Assembly (NCBI GenBank): GCA_022709365.1
Contig: JAKLIY010000030.1
Coordinates: 1 to 56,256 of the forward strand
Reading direction: 5' to 3'
From: Pseudomonadota bacterium
GTDB lineage: Bacteria; Pseudomonadota; Gammaproteobacteria; Competibacterales; Competibacteraceae
DNA: 56,256 bases
In this document: positions 15,561 through 23,535 of the stretch, one piece after another
How the letters are laid out: each line of letters starts with the position of its first letter
How positions within the stretch are numbered: the first letter of the stretch is position 1
The notes under the pieces: generated by a model
The model's database searches: none
Told to the model about the DNA's origin: nothing
Seen by the model: only the letters and a program-made list of their open reading frames with translations
Translations under genes and position numbers: made by a program

Positions 15561-17631
15561 ACGTTTTTCCTGGTGAACGCAGGGGTAATTCAATAATAAA
15601 CTCCGTTCCCTCATGGGTTTTGCTCTTGACCTGGATTTTCCCACCATGCTTTTCAATAATGCCATAGCTGATGCTGAGGCCGAGTCCCGTGCCCATACCG
15701 ACATCCTTTGTGGTGAAAAAGGGATCAAAGATGCGGTTGAGATGCTCTTGAGCGATGCCTACGCCATTATCTCGAATCACAATTTTGACCCATTCGCCTG
15801 GCGCTTCAGTACGAATCCACACATCGCCTCGATAGGGAATGGCTTGCGCAGCGTTTTGCAGTAGATTCATCAGGACTTGATTAATCTGACTCGGATAGCA
15901 CTCAACCAAGGGTAGAGAGCCATAGTCACGGTGGAGAGTAATCCGGTCTCCATACTGATGGCTCAGCAAATTGAGCGTGGACTCAATGCCCTCATGGAGG
16001 TCGGCCAGAGCCAGGCCGAGATCATCGATTCGGGAAAAGGTCCGCAAATCCAGCACAATTTTTTTCACCCGTTCGGAGCCTTCCTGGCAACTGGCGATCA
16101 ACTCCCGTAAGGTTTTCAGGGTCGTTTCAAGGTGAGTGGTCCTTTTGCTGGGCGTATCGCCCAACGGGTCAGGATGAACGGCAGGCACTGAAACGACTCC
16201 AGCGAGGCGTTCGATATAGTCTTGGATAAATTCCAGATTACTGTGAACGTAGCTGATCGGGTTATTCAGTTCATGAGCGATACCGGCCACCAGCATCCCC
16301 AGTGAGGCCATTTTTTCTGAGTGAACGAGATGTTGTTGCGCGTTCGTCAAGTCCCGGTAGGCCGTTTCCAGCAGAGCATGTCGCTTGCTCAGTTCCTGAT
16401 GGGCATTGACCAGTTCGTGAGTGCGCTCGACGACTTGACTTTCCAGTTCACGATTCACTTTCTCCAGCAGAAGACGACGCTCGCGTTCAGCGTTCAGCGT
16501 CCGAACCAGCAAATGACCGCTATAGGTCAGAACTACAATGATGATCGTAGAGAATACCGGGAGCCAAAGATGAACTTTGGCGAAGATCCACTCGGTCAGC
16601 GCCAATAACAGACCGGACCACAGGATAGCGGCGAGTGGGGCGGCGACTGGATCGATCCAGGCGAAGAATGCGCTCAGCGTCAACGCCAGCGCCAGCAGCA
16701 GAAGCCAGCGCTGGTTGGAATCGAGTTCCTGGATGAACCGCCCTTCCAGAATATTGCTGAGGATCGTGGCCTGAATCTCAACGCCCGATAAAGCACTGCC
16801 AGCCGCCCAGGAAAACGGGGTGAGGAATATATCGCCCGCCAGGCGGTTCGGTTCAGTGGACCCTTCCAGCGACCAGCCGATCAGCACGATCTTGTCGCTA
16901 AAAATTCCGGGCGGCAGCATCCCCTCATAGTCGAGAGCCTGATAGTAGGAAACCGTTTTGATCGTCCGCGCCGGTCCCCGATAGTTGATCAGCATGTTCT
17001 GCAATAGCGTCTGCGGGCTGAATCGCTTTTGTTCAGGCACGCCCATCGCTGCCGCCGGATTCCCAATGAAGCGCCGGAACGCCTGCAAAGCAAAAGAGGG
17101 CATGTCCAAAGTCATCAATTGTGTCCGCCGCACCACGCCGTCGGCGTCAATGTTGATTAATGGATGACCGGTGATCGCGGCATCCCGAAATGCTGGCGCG
17201 GGATTGACCCGGGTGGCGTGGCGAAACAAGGGGTCATCGATGATAGAAAACACGCTGACCAGCACGACATTTTTGGCGTCTTGCAGGGCGCGGACGAACG
17301 CCTGATCTTCAGCGGGCGTCGAAGGTTCCGCAAAGAGAATGTCAAAGCCGATGACCCGGGCGCCGGCCTGATTGAGTTTCTGGATCAATTGTGCATGGAG
17401 ACTGCGGGGCCAGGGCCATTGCTGCCCGATTTCGGCCATGGAAGGTTCATCGATAGCGACAATGACGATGTTCTCAGGCGGGGGCAACGGGCCGCGCAGG
17501 GTGAACAATAGATCGAGTCCTTTCAGTTCGATGAAGGCGAAAAAGGACAGGTTGGTCAGAATCAGCGTAATCCCAAGGGTGGCGGCGGCGATCAGAACCG
17601 CCGACAGGATGTGGGTTTTTAATTTCGGCAA
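15547..17631 (-). CDS. CHASE2-domain sensor histidine kinase
   Basis: This 694-residue kinase has an N-terminal membrane helix (about 10-32), an extracytoplasmic CHASE2 domain (about 38-305; IVIVAIDEPSMAEIG, RVIGFDILFAEPS) and three further membrane helices (about 308-375). A coiled coil (378-440), a HisKA domain with His453 in GIAHELNNP, and an HATPase domain (N box NLLQNAAQAI, G boxes DNGVGI and GTGLGLSISYG) complete it. It should phosphorylate the overlapping response regulator. The adjacent FecR-domain protein fits a known tendency of CHASE2 and FecR proteins to be neighbours. The ligand is unknown. Confidence 0.93.
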   Translation of the reverse strand: MPKLKTHILSAVLIAAATLGITLILTNLSFFAFIELKGLDLLFTLRGPLPPPENIVIVAIDEPSMAEIGQQWPWPRSLHAQLIQKLNQAGARVIGFDILFAEPSTPAEDQAFVRALQDAKNVVLVSVFSIIDDPLFRHATRVNPAPAFRDAAITGHPLINIDADGVVRRTQLMTLDMPSFALQAFRRFIGNPAAAMGVPEQKRFSPQTLLQNMLINYRGPARTIKTVSYYQALDYEGMLPPGIFSDKIVLIGWSLEGSTEPNRLAGDIFLTPFSWAAGSALSGVEIQATILSNILEGRFIQELDSNQRWLLLLALALTLSAFFAWIDPVAAPLAAILWSGLLLALTEWIFAKVHLWLPVFSTIIIVVLTYSGHLLVRTLNAERERRLLLEKVNRELESQVVERTHELVNAHQELSKRHALLETAYRDLTNAQQHLVHSEKMASLGMLVAGIAHELNNPISYVHSNLEFIQDYIERLAGVVSVPAVHPDPLGDTPSKRTTHLETTLKTLRELIASCQEGSERVKKIVLDLRTFSRIDDLGLALADLHEGIESTLNLLSHQYGDRITLHRDYGSLPLVECYPSQINQVLMNLLQNAAQAIPYRGDVWIRTEAPGEWVKIVIRDNGVGIAQEHLNRIFDPFFTTKDVGMGTGLGLSISYGIIEKHGGKIQVKSKTHEGTEFIIELPLRSPGKTYETS

Positions 17632-17640
17632 GGCGTTATC

Positions 17641-17877
17641 TCAGTACGGGCAGGGGTCTTTCCATTTCCAACTACCATTGGTGCGCACCCAGCATCCGCT
17701 TTGTAGCTGATCTTCAGTGGCGGTCACTCTTAAAATAGCGGTCCCTGTCGGCACCGATTCAGGATCGACCTTGACGACGCTGACTTTTCCTTGATCATCA
17801 GATATAACCACAAGAATCGTATTGGGTTGAATGTTGGAAAGGGTCTCGACAGGCACTGCAACACCGGTCCAATTCAT
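17641..17877 (-). CDS. Small hypothetical protein in the CHASE2/FecR locus
   Basis: This 78-residue protein has no family I recognise. It begins MNWTGVAVPVETLSNIQP, is rich in Val and Thr, and ends with a Trp/Cys segment (CWVRTNGSWKWKDPCPY). No signal peptide or membrane helix is seen. The frame opens at 17892, but the ATG at 17877 has GAGGA about eight bases upstream. It fits tightly between the barrel gene (gap of 21 bases) and the kinase (9 bases), so it is probably real and cotranscribed. It may be a small accessory or sensor-interaction protein; that is a guess from position. Confidence 0.6.
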   Translation of the reverse strand: MNWTGVAVPVETLSNIQPNTILVVISDDQGKVSVVKVDPESVPTGTAILRVTATEDQLQSGCWVRTNGSWKWKDPCPY

Positions 17878-17898
17878 TGGATTTTTCCTCATTCGTGA

Positions 17899-20800
17899 CT
17901 AGAAATTAAGAATCAAACGACCAAAGAACATCCGCTCTGGAGTGTAAAGGGGACTGACGAATCCTCCAGTTTGAAAAGTGTAATCCTGGAAATAAAACTG
18001 TCTGTCGAACAAATTTTTCACTTCCAGAGTGATGATACCCTGCCGCTTGGACAGGCGATAACCCAATCCAGCATCGAACAGGGTAAATTCTTCATTTTGT
18101 GTGGGCAGGAAAGTTGGCGGCGCGCCGGGTGGCGAACGGGGATCAATGAGCTGAATGTCCTGATTCACATAAACCATGCCCCATCCGGCGAAAAAGCCGG
18201 AAGGGTCAAAATACTGGATTTTCAGCGGTAGAGAAATGGTTTGCAGTTGCGCAGGAATTGACGCAAAAAGCTGGCATAATAAGCAGCCTTTCTCCTCGAA
18301 TTCCTCGTAGCGCCATGAGGCGGAAAGCGCCCAACGGTGATTAGGCACCCAGTACAAATAGGCGCTATAAAAAGTTTCCTGATTCGGCTCAATGAAATAG
18401 AATTCCGGCACATCCAGCACTCCAAAAGGCACTTGGTTATCCCGTTTCAGCGCTTCCAGGCCGCCAGACAGCCGGTCGGTGAAGCGGACATCGAGACCCA
18501 CCCCGTAATTCTTCGATACGGTCAGGTCGATAAAATCAATGATCTGATTGAATCCGGCCACTTGCGTCGGTTCAATGGTCTGACGAGTGGCGAATTCCCG
18601 TTTGACCGTCTGGAAGGCAGCGGCTCGCAATGAAATCTGATCATTGATGGCCCACTGTACACCGAGTTTTGGATTCAATTCGTTTAAGCGAGCATAAGGA
18701 CTGTCGTCCGATTCATAGCTCAAACCGAGGGTCCAGATCACATTATTGGGGATTTTAATATTGGCGTAGCTGTAGGCGATTTTCTGAGTGGATTCGGTAA
18801 CAGGATAATCAGAACCGTCATCATATTCGTTGTAATCTATAGAATAAGCGCTCAGACCGGAAATCACATTGAAGGCATCCTGACGGTAAAGGAGTTGAGT
18901 TTCCACCTGTGTGCCTTTTATTTTTTGTCCAAGAAAGGCATTTACGTTTGGGAAACTCTTTAAAAAATCTCGATCCGTATAAACTACTGAGGCGATCAAC
19001 TGGGTTTGCGGTGATAGTACATAGCGCGCTCCGACGCGGGCCATCTCCTGCTCGACGTCCGTGCGCTGAAAGGAGCGGAAGGAGCCGTCATAGCGGGATT
19101 CCAGGTCGCCACTGAAGGTTTCCAGAGAGCGATATTCGGCCTGAAGATTGAATTGCGGAGTCACGGCGGTCTGGAAGAACAGATTGTAAAGGTTATTTTC
19201 CAGATCGTTATTGGGCCGGTAGCCGTCACTCTGATAGTGAAACTGGCCAAGGCTATAGGAGAATCGCTCGGTTAAACCGGCGACGATCAGCTCATCGCCC
19301 CAGGCGCCCTGATTGCCGCCCGCTCCGGAAAAGTAGAGTGAGGGTTTTTCGCGCACGAACAGTGGATTGAATTCATACAGAGACGGTGACAGCGGGCCGG
19401 CGCTGGGCAGCGCTAGTCGGGTTTCCGCCATGCGCAACGAAACCGGGGTGATATTGATCGGTTGCAATAGCTGGGCTTGCAATAATTCGCTGGCTCGCGC
19501 CGCTTCAATCCCCGGCAACGCTGCATAGGAATCGGCCAGCAAGCGATGGGCGGAGTAATTGGCTGGATCGCGGTTGACCGACCGCCAGCCTTGTTGCAAA
19601 CCGAGTTGGGTAAAGCCCACCTCATTATAAATCCGTCCCAGGGTCGCCGCCCGCGTCGCCTGGTCTTCGTCTAGTAGCAACCGGGAACGGTACACGCCTC
19701 GTTGATCGTTGAGTTCGATGGATTTTTGCAGACTCTCCACCGCTTCCACCGGCCGGTTGACGCTTTGCAGGCGAATGGCGTCGTAGAGCCAGGGCGTCGG
19801 GTCGCGGGGATCGAGTTGTTTGGCGACCTCCAGATATTTCTGCGCCCGTTGATCTTGCTTCACCTCATAAAACGCCTTGCCTAGATAGCTGTTGTAGAGC
19901 GAGACCAGCGGCTCCAGCAGCGTCGCTTTGCGCATTTCCACGATGGCGGCGTCGGTCTGGTTCCGCCGGAACAGCACCAGCCCCAAACCGAGGTGCGGCA
20001 ATCCCAGCGTGGAATCCTGTGCGATGGCCTTCTCGAACGCCTCGCCAGCGGGATTTACCCGATTCTGAGCCAGTTGCAGGAATCCCCAAACGGTGTTGAC
20101 CATCGCATCATCCGGCGCGTGTTGCCGCGCCCGTTTCGCGACTTTCACCGCTTCCCGCAAGCGGCCCATGCCAAACAGCAGACTGCTTTCCTGAATGAGG
20201 GCCTGGGGATTTTCCGGATCGAGCGCCACGGCTTGCCGGGCCGAGTTCAAAGCCCCGTCCAGATCAAATTCGGCCTGTTGGACCCAGCTCAGGCTGAGCC
20301 AGGCGGAAGGGGCAGCGGGATTCACAGCAATCGCTCGTTCCGCATCCGCCCGCGCTTCCGCTCGCCGGTTCTGCACCAGTTCGATATTGGAACGCAGGCT
20401 GTAGGCATCGGCGTTGTGGGGATCCAGCGTCAAAGCGCGCTCCAGCGCCTGCCGCGCTGCATCGACCTGACCGGCCAGGAGATAGCGTTGCGCGGCCGAA
20501 ACCCCCTCTCCCCGGCCCTCCCCCGCCAGGGGGGAGGGGGTTTTATTGCGAGACTCCCCCTCCCCGGCGTGGGAGGGGGTTGGGGGGAGGGGGAGATAGT
20601 AGAACGACCATTGCACTGCATCGAGCGGATTGAGCAACACCGTCTTGCGTGGGGCTTCGCCAAGGCGGACATCCGCCTGTTCATTCGCCGCGACCAGGAC
20701 GTTGCCTTGCGGATTGCCAAATTCCACCAAGCCATTGACGACCGCTAACCGGGCGGTATCGTCCGGCCTGACCGCCAGCGTGAATTCCGTGCCGCGAATG

Positions 20801-21228
20801 GTGGCGGTCGCCGGGATGGTTTGCACTTCCAACGCTTCGCCGCTGTTGCGCACCCAAATCTCGCCGCCCAGCAGGCGCAGGATATTGTCCAACGCCTGCG
20901 ATGCAGCGGGGATAAAGCCTTGGTGTGACGGGACAATGCGTTTCAGCTCCAACTGGCTGTAGGCATTCAGCTTGATCTGCGTCCCGCTGGCCAGCAGGAT
21001 CGCCGCCCGGCTACCCGCGCCGGTGCGCACGGCATCCCCCGCCGCCAGGGATGCACCGGCGTTGACAGTTTGCCAGCGGCCGTCGCGCATGACTTCAACG
21101 GTTCCTAGAGCGCTGACCACTTCACCCGCATCTTGGGCCAGGGCGGTGTCGAGCAGCATCAATTGGATGATCAATCCGAAAAAAAACGGACTTAACCAAA
21201 AATACCGCTTGATATGCAGCTCACTCAT
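17899..21228 (-). CDS. FecR - TPR - outer-membrane beta-barrel fusion protein
   Basis: This 1109-residue protein has a signal peptide (cleavage near ALAQ-DAGE, residue 32) and a FecR-type domain (about 35-190; AGDAVRTGAGSRAAILLASG, TIRGTEFTL). A TPR array follows (about 245-610). Residues about 630-1109 are a putative beta-barrel rich in aromatic, amphipathic strands and ending in RLILNF with a terminal Phe, as outer-membrane proteins do. It may bind or export a polymer or sense the envelope, passing a signal to the downstream CHASE2 kinase. Residues about 212-243 are encoded by a palindromic repeat insertion. Domain borders are approximate. Confidence 0.85.
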   Translation of the reverse strand: MSELHIKRYFWLSPFFFGLIIQLMLLDTALAQDAGEVVSALGTVEVMRDGRWQTVNAGASLAAGDAVRTGAGSRAAILLASGTQIKLNAYSQLELKRIVPSHQGFIPAASQALDNILRLLGGEIWVRNSGEALEVQTIPATATIRGTEFTLAVRPDDTARLAVVNGLVEFGNPQGNVLVAANEQADVRLGEAPRKTVLLNPLDAVQWSFYYLPLPPTPSHAGEGESRNKTPSPLAGEGRGEGVSAAQRYLLAGQVDAARQALERALTLDPHNADAYSLRSNIELVQNRRAEARADAERAIAVNPAAPSAWLSLSWVQQAEFDLDGALNSARQAVALDPENPQALIQESSLLFGMGRLREAVKVAKRARQHAPDDAMVNTVWGFLQLAQNRVNPAGEAFEKAIAQDSTLGLPHLGLGLVLFRRNQTDAAIVEMRKATLLEPLVSLYNSYLGKAFYEVKQDQRAQKYLEVAKQLDPRDPTPWLYDAIRLQSVNRPVEAVESLQKSIELNDQRGVYRSRLLLDEDQATRAATLGRIYNEVGFTQLGLQQGWRSVNRDPANYSAHRLLADSYAALPGIEAARASELLQAQLLQPINITPVSLRMAETRLALPSAGPLSPSLYEFNPLFVREKPSLYFSGAGGNQGAWGDELIVAGLTERFSYSLGQFHYQSDGYRPNNDLENNLYNLFFQTAVTPQFNLQAEYRSLETFSGDLESRYDGSFRSFQRTDVEQEMARVGARYVLSPQTQLIASVVYTDRDFLKSFPNVNAFLGQKIKGTQVETQLLYRQDAFNVISGLSAYSIDYNEYDDGSDYPVTESTQKIAYSYANIKIPNNVIWTLGLSYESDDSPYARLNELNPKLGVQWAINDQISLRAAAFQTVKREFATRQTIEPTQVAGFNQIIDFIDLTVSKNYGVGLDVRFTDRLSGGLEALKRDNQVPFGVLDVPEFYFIEPNQETFYSAYLYWVPNHRWALSASWRYEEFEEKGCLLCQLFASIPAQLQTISLPLKIQYFDPSGFFAGWGMVYVNQDIQLIDPRSPPGAPPTFLPTQNEEFTLFDAGLGYRLSKRQGIITLEVKNLFDRQFYFQDYTFQTGGFVSPLYTPERMFFGRLILNF
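20501..20594. repeat. REP-like CCCTCTCCC palindromic repeat inside a coding sequence
   Basis: A 94-bp block of C-runs and G-runs (for example ACCCCCTCTCCCCGGCCCTC near its start) forms two hairpins: CCCTCCCCCGCCAGGGGGGAGGG and CCCCCTCC-CCGGCG-TGGGAGGGGG-like arms. It keeps the reading frame and adds about 31 residues, including PLPPTPSHAGEGE and PSPLAGEGRGEG, between the FecR domain and the TPR array. Related sequence lies at 30675-30714. Confidence 0.75.
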
Positions 21229-21373
21229 ACCCTTTTCCCCTTACTACAAAGATAAATTGCAAAAAAAATTATGGTGCAAGCGAAGGGTAATTTCTCTTTA
21301 TTTTCAGCGCACCGCGATGAGGCAACACGCTACGCTGTTGCGCCTGACAACGCCTGCTTCGTAACTCATTCGT

Positions 21374-21982
21374 TTACAACGAACGAACGCTGGCTTGACG
21401 GAAGGCTTCGCGCATCTCATCAAACGTTCGCGTTACCGGGAATTGCGGAAATTCATCGATCACATTCTGCGGCGGTCGGAATAAAATCCCGGCGTCGGCT
21501 TCCGCCAGCATCGCTGTATCATTGTAGGAATCGCCGGCAGCGATGACCCGAAGATTGAGGCCGTGGAACGCCCGGACCGCTTGCCGCTTGGAATCCGGCT
21601 GACGCAATACATAGCCCACCACCCGGTCATCCGTCACTTCCAGCCGATGACAGAACAATGTCGGCCAGCCGAGTGATCGCATTAACGGCATGGCGAATTC
21701 ATAATAAGTATCCGACAAAATCACCACCTGGAACCGCTCGCGCAGCCAGTCCAGAAATTCCCGTGCGCCCTCCATGGGTCCCATGCCGGCGATGACCCGC
21801 TGAATGTCCGACAGTTTCAGCCCGTGCTGATCCAGCAGCGCCAGCCGCCCGCGCATTAACTGATCGTAATCGGGAATATCGCGAGTGGTCAGCCGCAGCG
21901 CCTCGATACCGGTGCGCTCGGCGACGTTGATCCAGATTTCCGGAATCAGGACCCCTTCCAGGTCCAGACAAGCCAATTCCAT
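21374..21982 (-). CDS. thrH: Bifunctional phosphoserine phosphatase / homoserine phosphotransferase
   Basis: This 202-residue HAD-superfamily enzyme starts [17 protein letters not shown], with the nucleophile Asp7 and the DLEG variant typical of ThrH rather than SerB. Motif II is [10 protein letters not shown] and motif [14 protein letters not shown]. ThrH can dephosphorylate phosphoserine and transfer phosphate to homoserine, linking serine and threonine synthesis. Length equals the Pseudomonas protein. It is a single gene between the FecR-barrel and the cNMP-binding protein, all on the minus strand. Confidence 0.9.
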   Translation of the reverse strand: MELACLDLEGVLIPEIWINVAERTGIEALRLTTRDIPDYDQLMRGRLALLDQHGLKLSDIQRVIAGMGPMEGAREFLDWLRERFQVVILSDTYYEFAMPLMRSLGWPTLFCHRLEVTDDRVVGYVLRQPDSKRQAVRAFHGLNLRVIAAGDSYNDTAMLAEADAGILFRPPQNVIDEFPQFPVTRTFDEMREAFRQASVRSL

Positions 21983-22050
21983 GAGAAGCCCCCTGTAAAT
22001 GCCCGTCCGCGCTAGTGCGCCGACGAGAGTGAATGTTATCCGATGGCTAG

Positions 22051-22077
22051 AAGCATCCCAGGGCGTGGCCCTGAGTG
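22051..22077. repeat. Second copy of the CCCAGGGC hairpin repeat
   Basis: CAGGGC-GTG-GCCCTG (22059-22073), preceded by GCATCC, matches the reverse complement of the hairpin at 10791-10809 including its GCATC flank. It lies between thrH and the cNMP-binding gene. Confidence 0.5.
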
Positions 22078-22091
22078 ATTATTGCTATAGC

Positions 22092-22868
22092 TTACGACCC
22101 ATCGAGCAAACCCGCCAATTGCTCGGTGTTGAGCCGCAACCGCAGCGCCAGCACCATGATCAGATCAATCGCCGCCTTGGGATTCTGCTCCAGAAAGGGC
22201 ATGAAATCTTTACGCTGGATAACCAGCAACTCGCAGGGTTCCAGGGTGACAGCAGTCGCCGAACGGCCCTGGCCATCAAGCATGGCAATTTCGCCCACGA
22301 TCTCTCCCACCCCTACCGTGCCCAGCACAATTTCCCGGCCATCGCCATCGGCCACGCTCACCTGGAGTCGGCCACTGGTCACTACCAGCATTTCGTCGCC
22401 AGCGGAGGCCTTCTCAAAAATAATGTATTTACCCGGCAGAGTGACAGTGCGCGCCATCGCAATGATTTTCTCCAGATGGGCGGTAGAAAAATTGCGAAAC
22501 AGAAAACACTTGCGCAGAATATCCATTTTCTGTTGCCGGGGAGCTGTTGGCGCTCGGTGCAAGGTCAGCGCCCCGTGCAACTGACTGGCGATCAGCGGCC
22601 GCTTGATACACACATAATCGGATTCGAGCATGGGGGAGGTCGAAGCCAGGATATGGGTCGCCTCCGGTTGATTTTGCCGATACTCATTCCAGAACAGCAT
22701 CGCCCCCGGATCATCGGCGTTGACGACGAAGATATCAGCGACTTCACTGTTCTCGGTCGTCCATTTGTAAACGGCTTCCTGATTTCCGGCCACTGACAGA
22801 ATATTGCGAATCATGCGGCGATCCTTTTCCGGAAACCCCAGGACATTGACGGACACTATTTTTGGCAT
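22092..22868 (-). CDS. cNMP-binding-domain protein with receiver-like N-terminus
   Basis: This 258-residue protein has residues about 120-240 as a Crp-type nucleotide-binding fold (GDEMLVVTSGRLQVSV, GEIVGEIAMLDGQGRSATAV). The N-terminal 110 residues (MPKIVSVNVLGFPEKDRRMI, ADIFVVNADDPGAMLFWNEY) look like a degenerate receiver-like alpha/beta fold; that is weak. No HTH is present. The frame opens upstream at 22925, but the ATG at 22868 has AAAGGGG about nine bases upstream. Probably a cytosolic signalling protein; the partner is unknown. It is the second stand-alone cNMP domain in this window. Confidence 0.8.
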   Translation of the reverse strand: MPKIVSVNVLGFPEKDRRMIRNILSVAGNQEAVYKWTTENSEVADIFVVNADDPGAMLFWNEYRQNQPEATHILASTSPMLESDYVCIKRPLIASQLHGALTLHRAPTAPRQQKMDILRKCFLFRNFSTAHLEKIIAMARTVTLPGKYIIFEKASAGDEMLVVTSGRLQVSVADGDGREIVLGTVGVGEIVGEIAMLDGQGRSATAVTLEPCELLVIQRKDFMPFLEQNPKAAIDLIMVLALRLRLNTEQLAGLLDGS

Positions 22869-22925
22869 AGCTGTAACCCCTTTTTTGAACCGGTGATGAC
22901 GAGTTAATCCACACGACAAATCCAT

Positions 22926-23115
22926 AGGCGCCTGGGATCGGCATTACGGCGCTATAATGAACCTGCACGTCCAATCTGGACGGTCCCTGCCCCGCTAACA
23001 GGACCCTGCAAATGGATCACTTGACCCTGGCTATTGCGCCCGGTTGGCGACCGCTGGCGACGATTGTTCTGACGCTGGACAGACTCGCGCCGAGCTACTG
23101 TAGGGGGAAAACACA
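22926..23115. other. Gap without a recognisable gene
   Basis: Only short frames are seen, such as a 35-codon ORF at 23012-23119 whose stop overlaps the GTG of the DUF3011 remnant as GTGA. It may be the decayed 5' part of that gene. No RNA or repeat was recognised. Confidence 0.4.
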
Positions 23116-23292
23116 GTGATCCGTTGCGGGTCTGCGGGCGACTATCGGCATTGCCGGACCGACACCGGCAATGGCGTTCGATTGTACCGCCAACTGAGCA
23201 ACAGCGCTTGCCGCTATAACGACGCCTAGGGCTATGACCGGGGCGGTGTTTGGGTCGGTAACGGCTGCCGCGCCGGATTCACCCTGGACTGA
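23116..23292 (+). pseudogene. DUF3011-like protein, interrupted by an in-frame TAG
   Basis: In one frame the sequence reads VIRCGSAGDYRHC, then GVRLYRQLSNSAC, a TAG stop at 23227-23229, then GYDRGGVWVGNGCRAGF. This follows the DUF3011 pattern of four conserved Cys with VRLxRQLS, WGYD and IWVxxGCRAEF. The stop sits exactly where the conserved Trp of WGYD is expected, so TGG to TAG is the likely lesion. No clear signal peptide precedes it, so the 5' end is probably lost too. Family members are secreted proteins of unknown function. Confidence 0.6.
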
Positions 23293-23324
23293 CCCGTTTT
23301 CTCATCCGACGAGGCGACTTATCC

Positions 23325-23474
23325 ATGAACATGCGCTTACTGATCAGCGCCTGCCTGAGCCTGTTAGCGGGTTCGCTCCAGGCTGCACCGCCAGCGGTGA
23401 CCGAGCTGAACCTGATGACCGGCCGCGAGGCAGGCACCTGCGCCCCTCTTTCCAACCCCTCCGGCATGGTCTAA
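23325..23474 (+). CDS. Short secreted peptide or truncated gene fragment
   Basis: A 49-codon frame encodes a convincing signal peptide (MNMRLLISACLSLLAGSLQA) followed by only about 30 residues ending GTCAPLSNPSGMV. GAGGCGA lies about ten bases upstream of the ATG. No family is recognised for the mature part. It may be a small secreted peptide or the 5' remnant of a larger exported protein next to the decayed DUF3011 gene. Confidence 0.4.
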   Translation: MNMRLLISACLSLLAGSLQAAPPAVTELNLMTGREAGTCAPLSNPSGMV

Positions 23475-23535
23475 AGTTGAAACGTCAAACGGACGACAAC
23501 TCCGGGCATCCAGGAACTCACCGCACAAATAAGCC

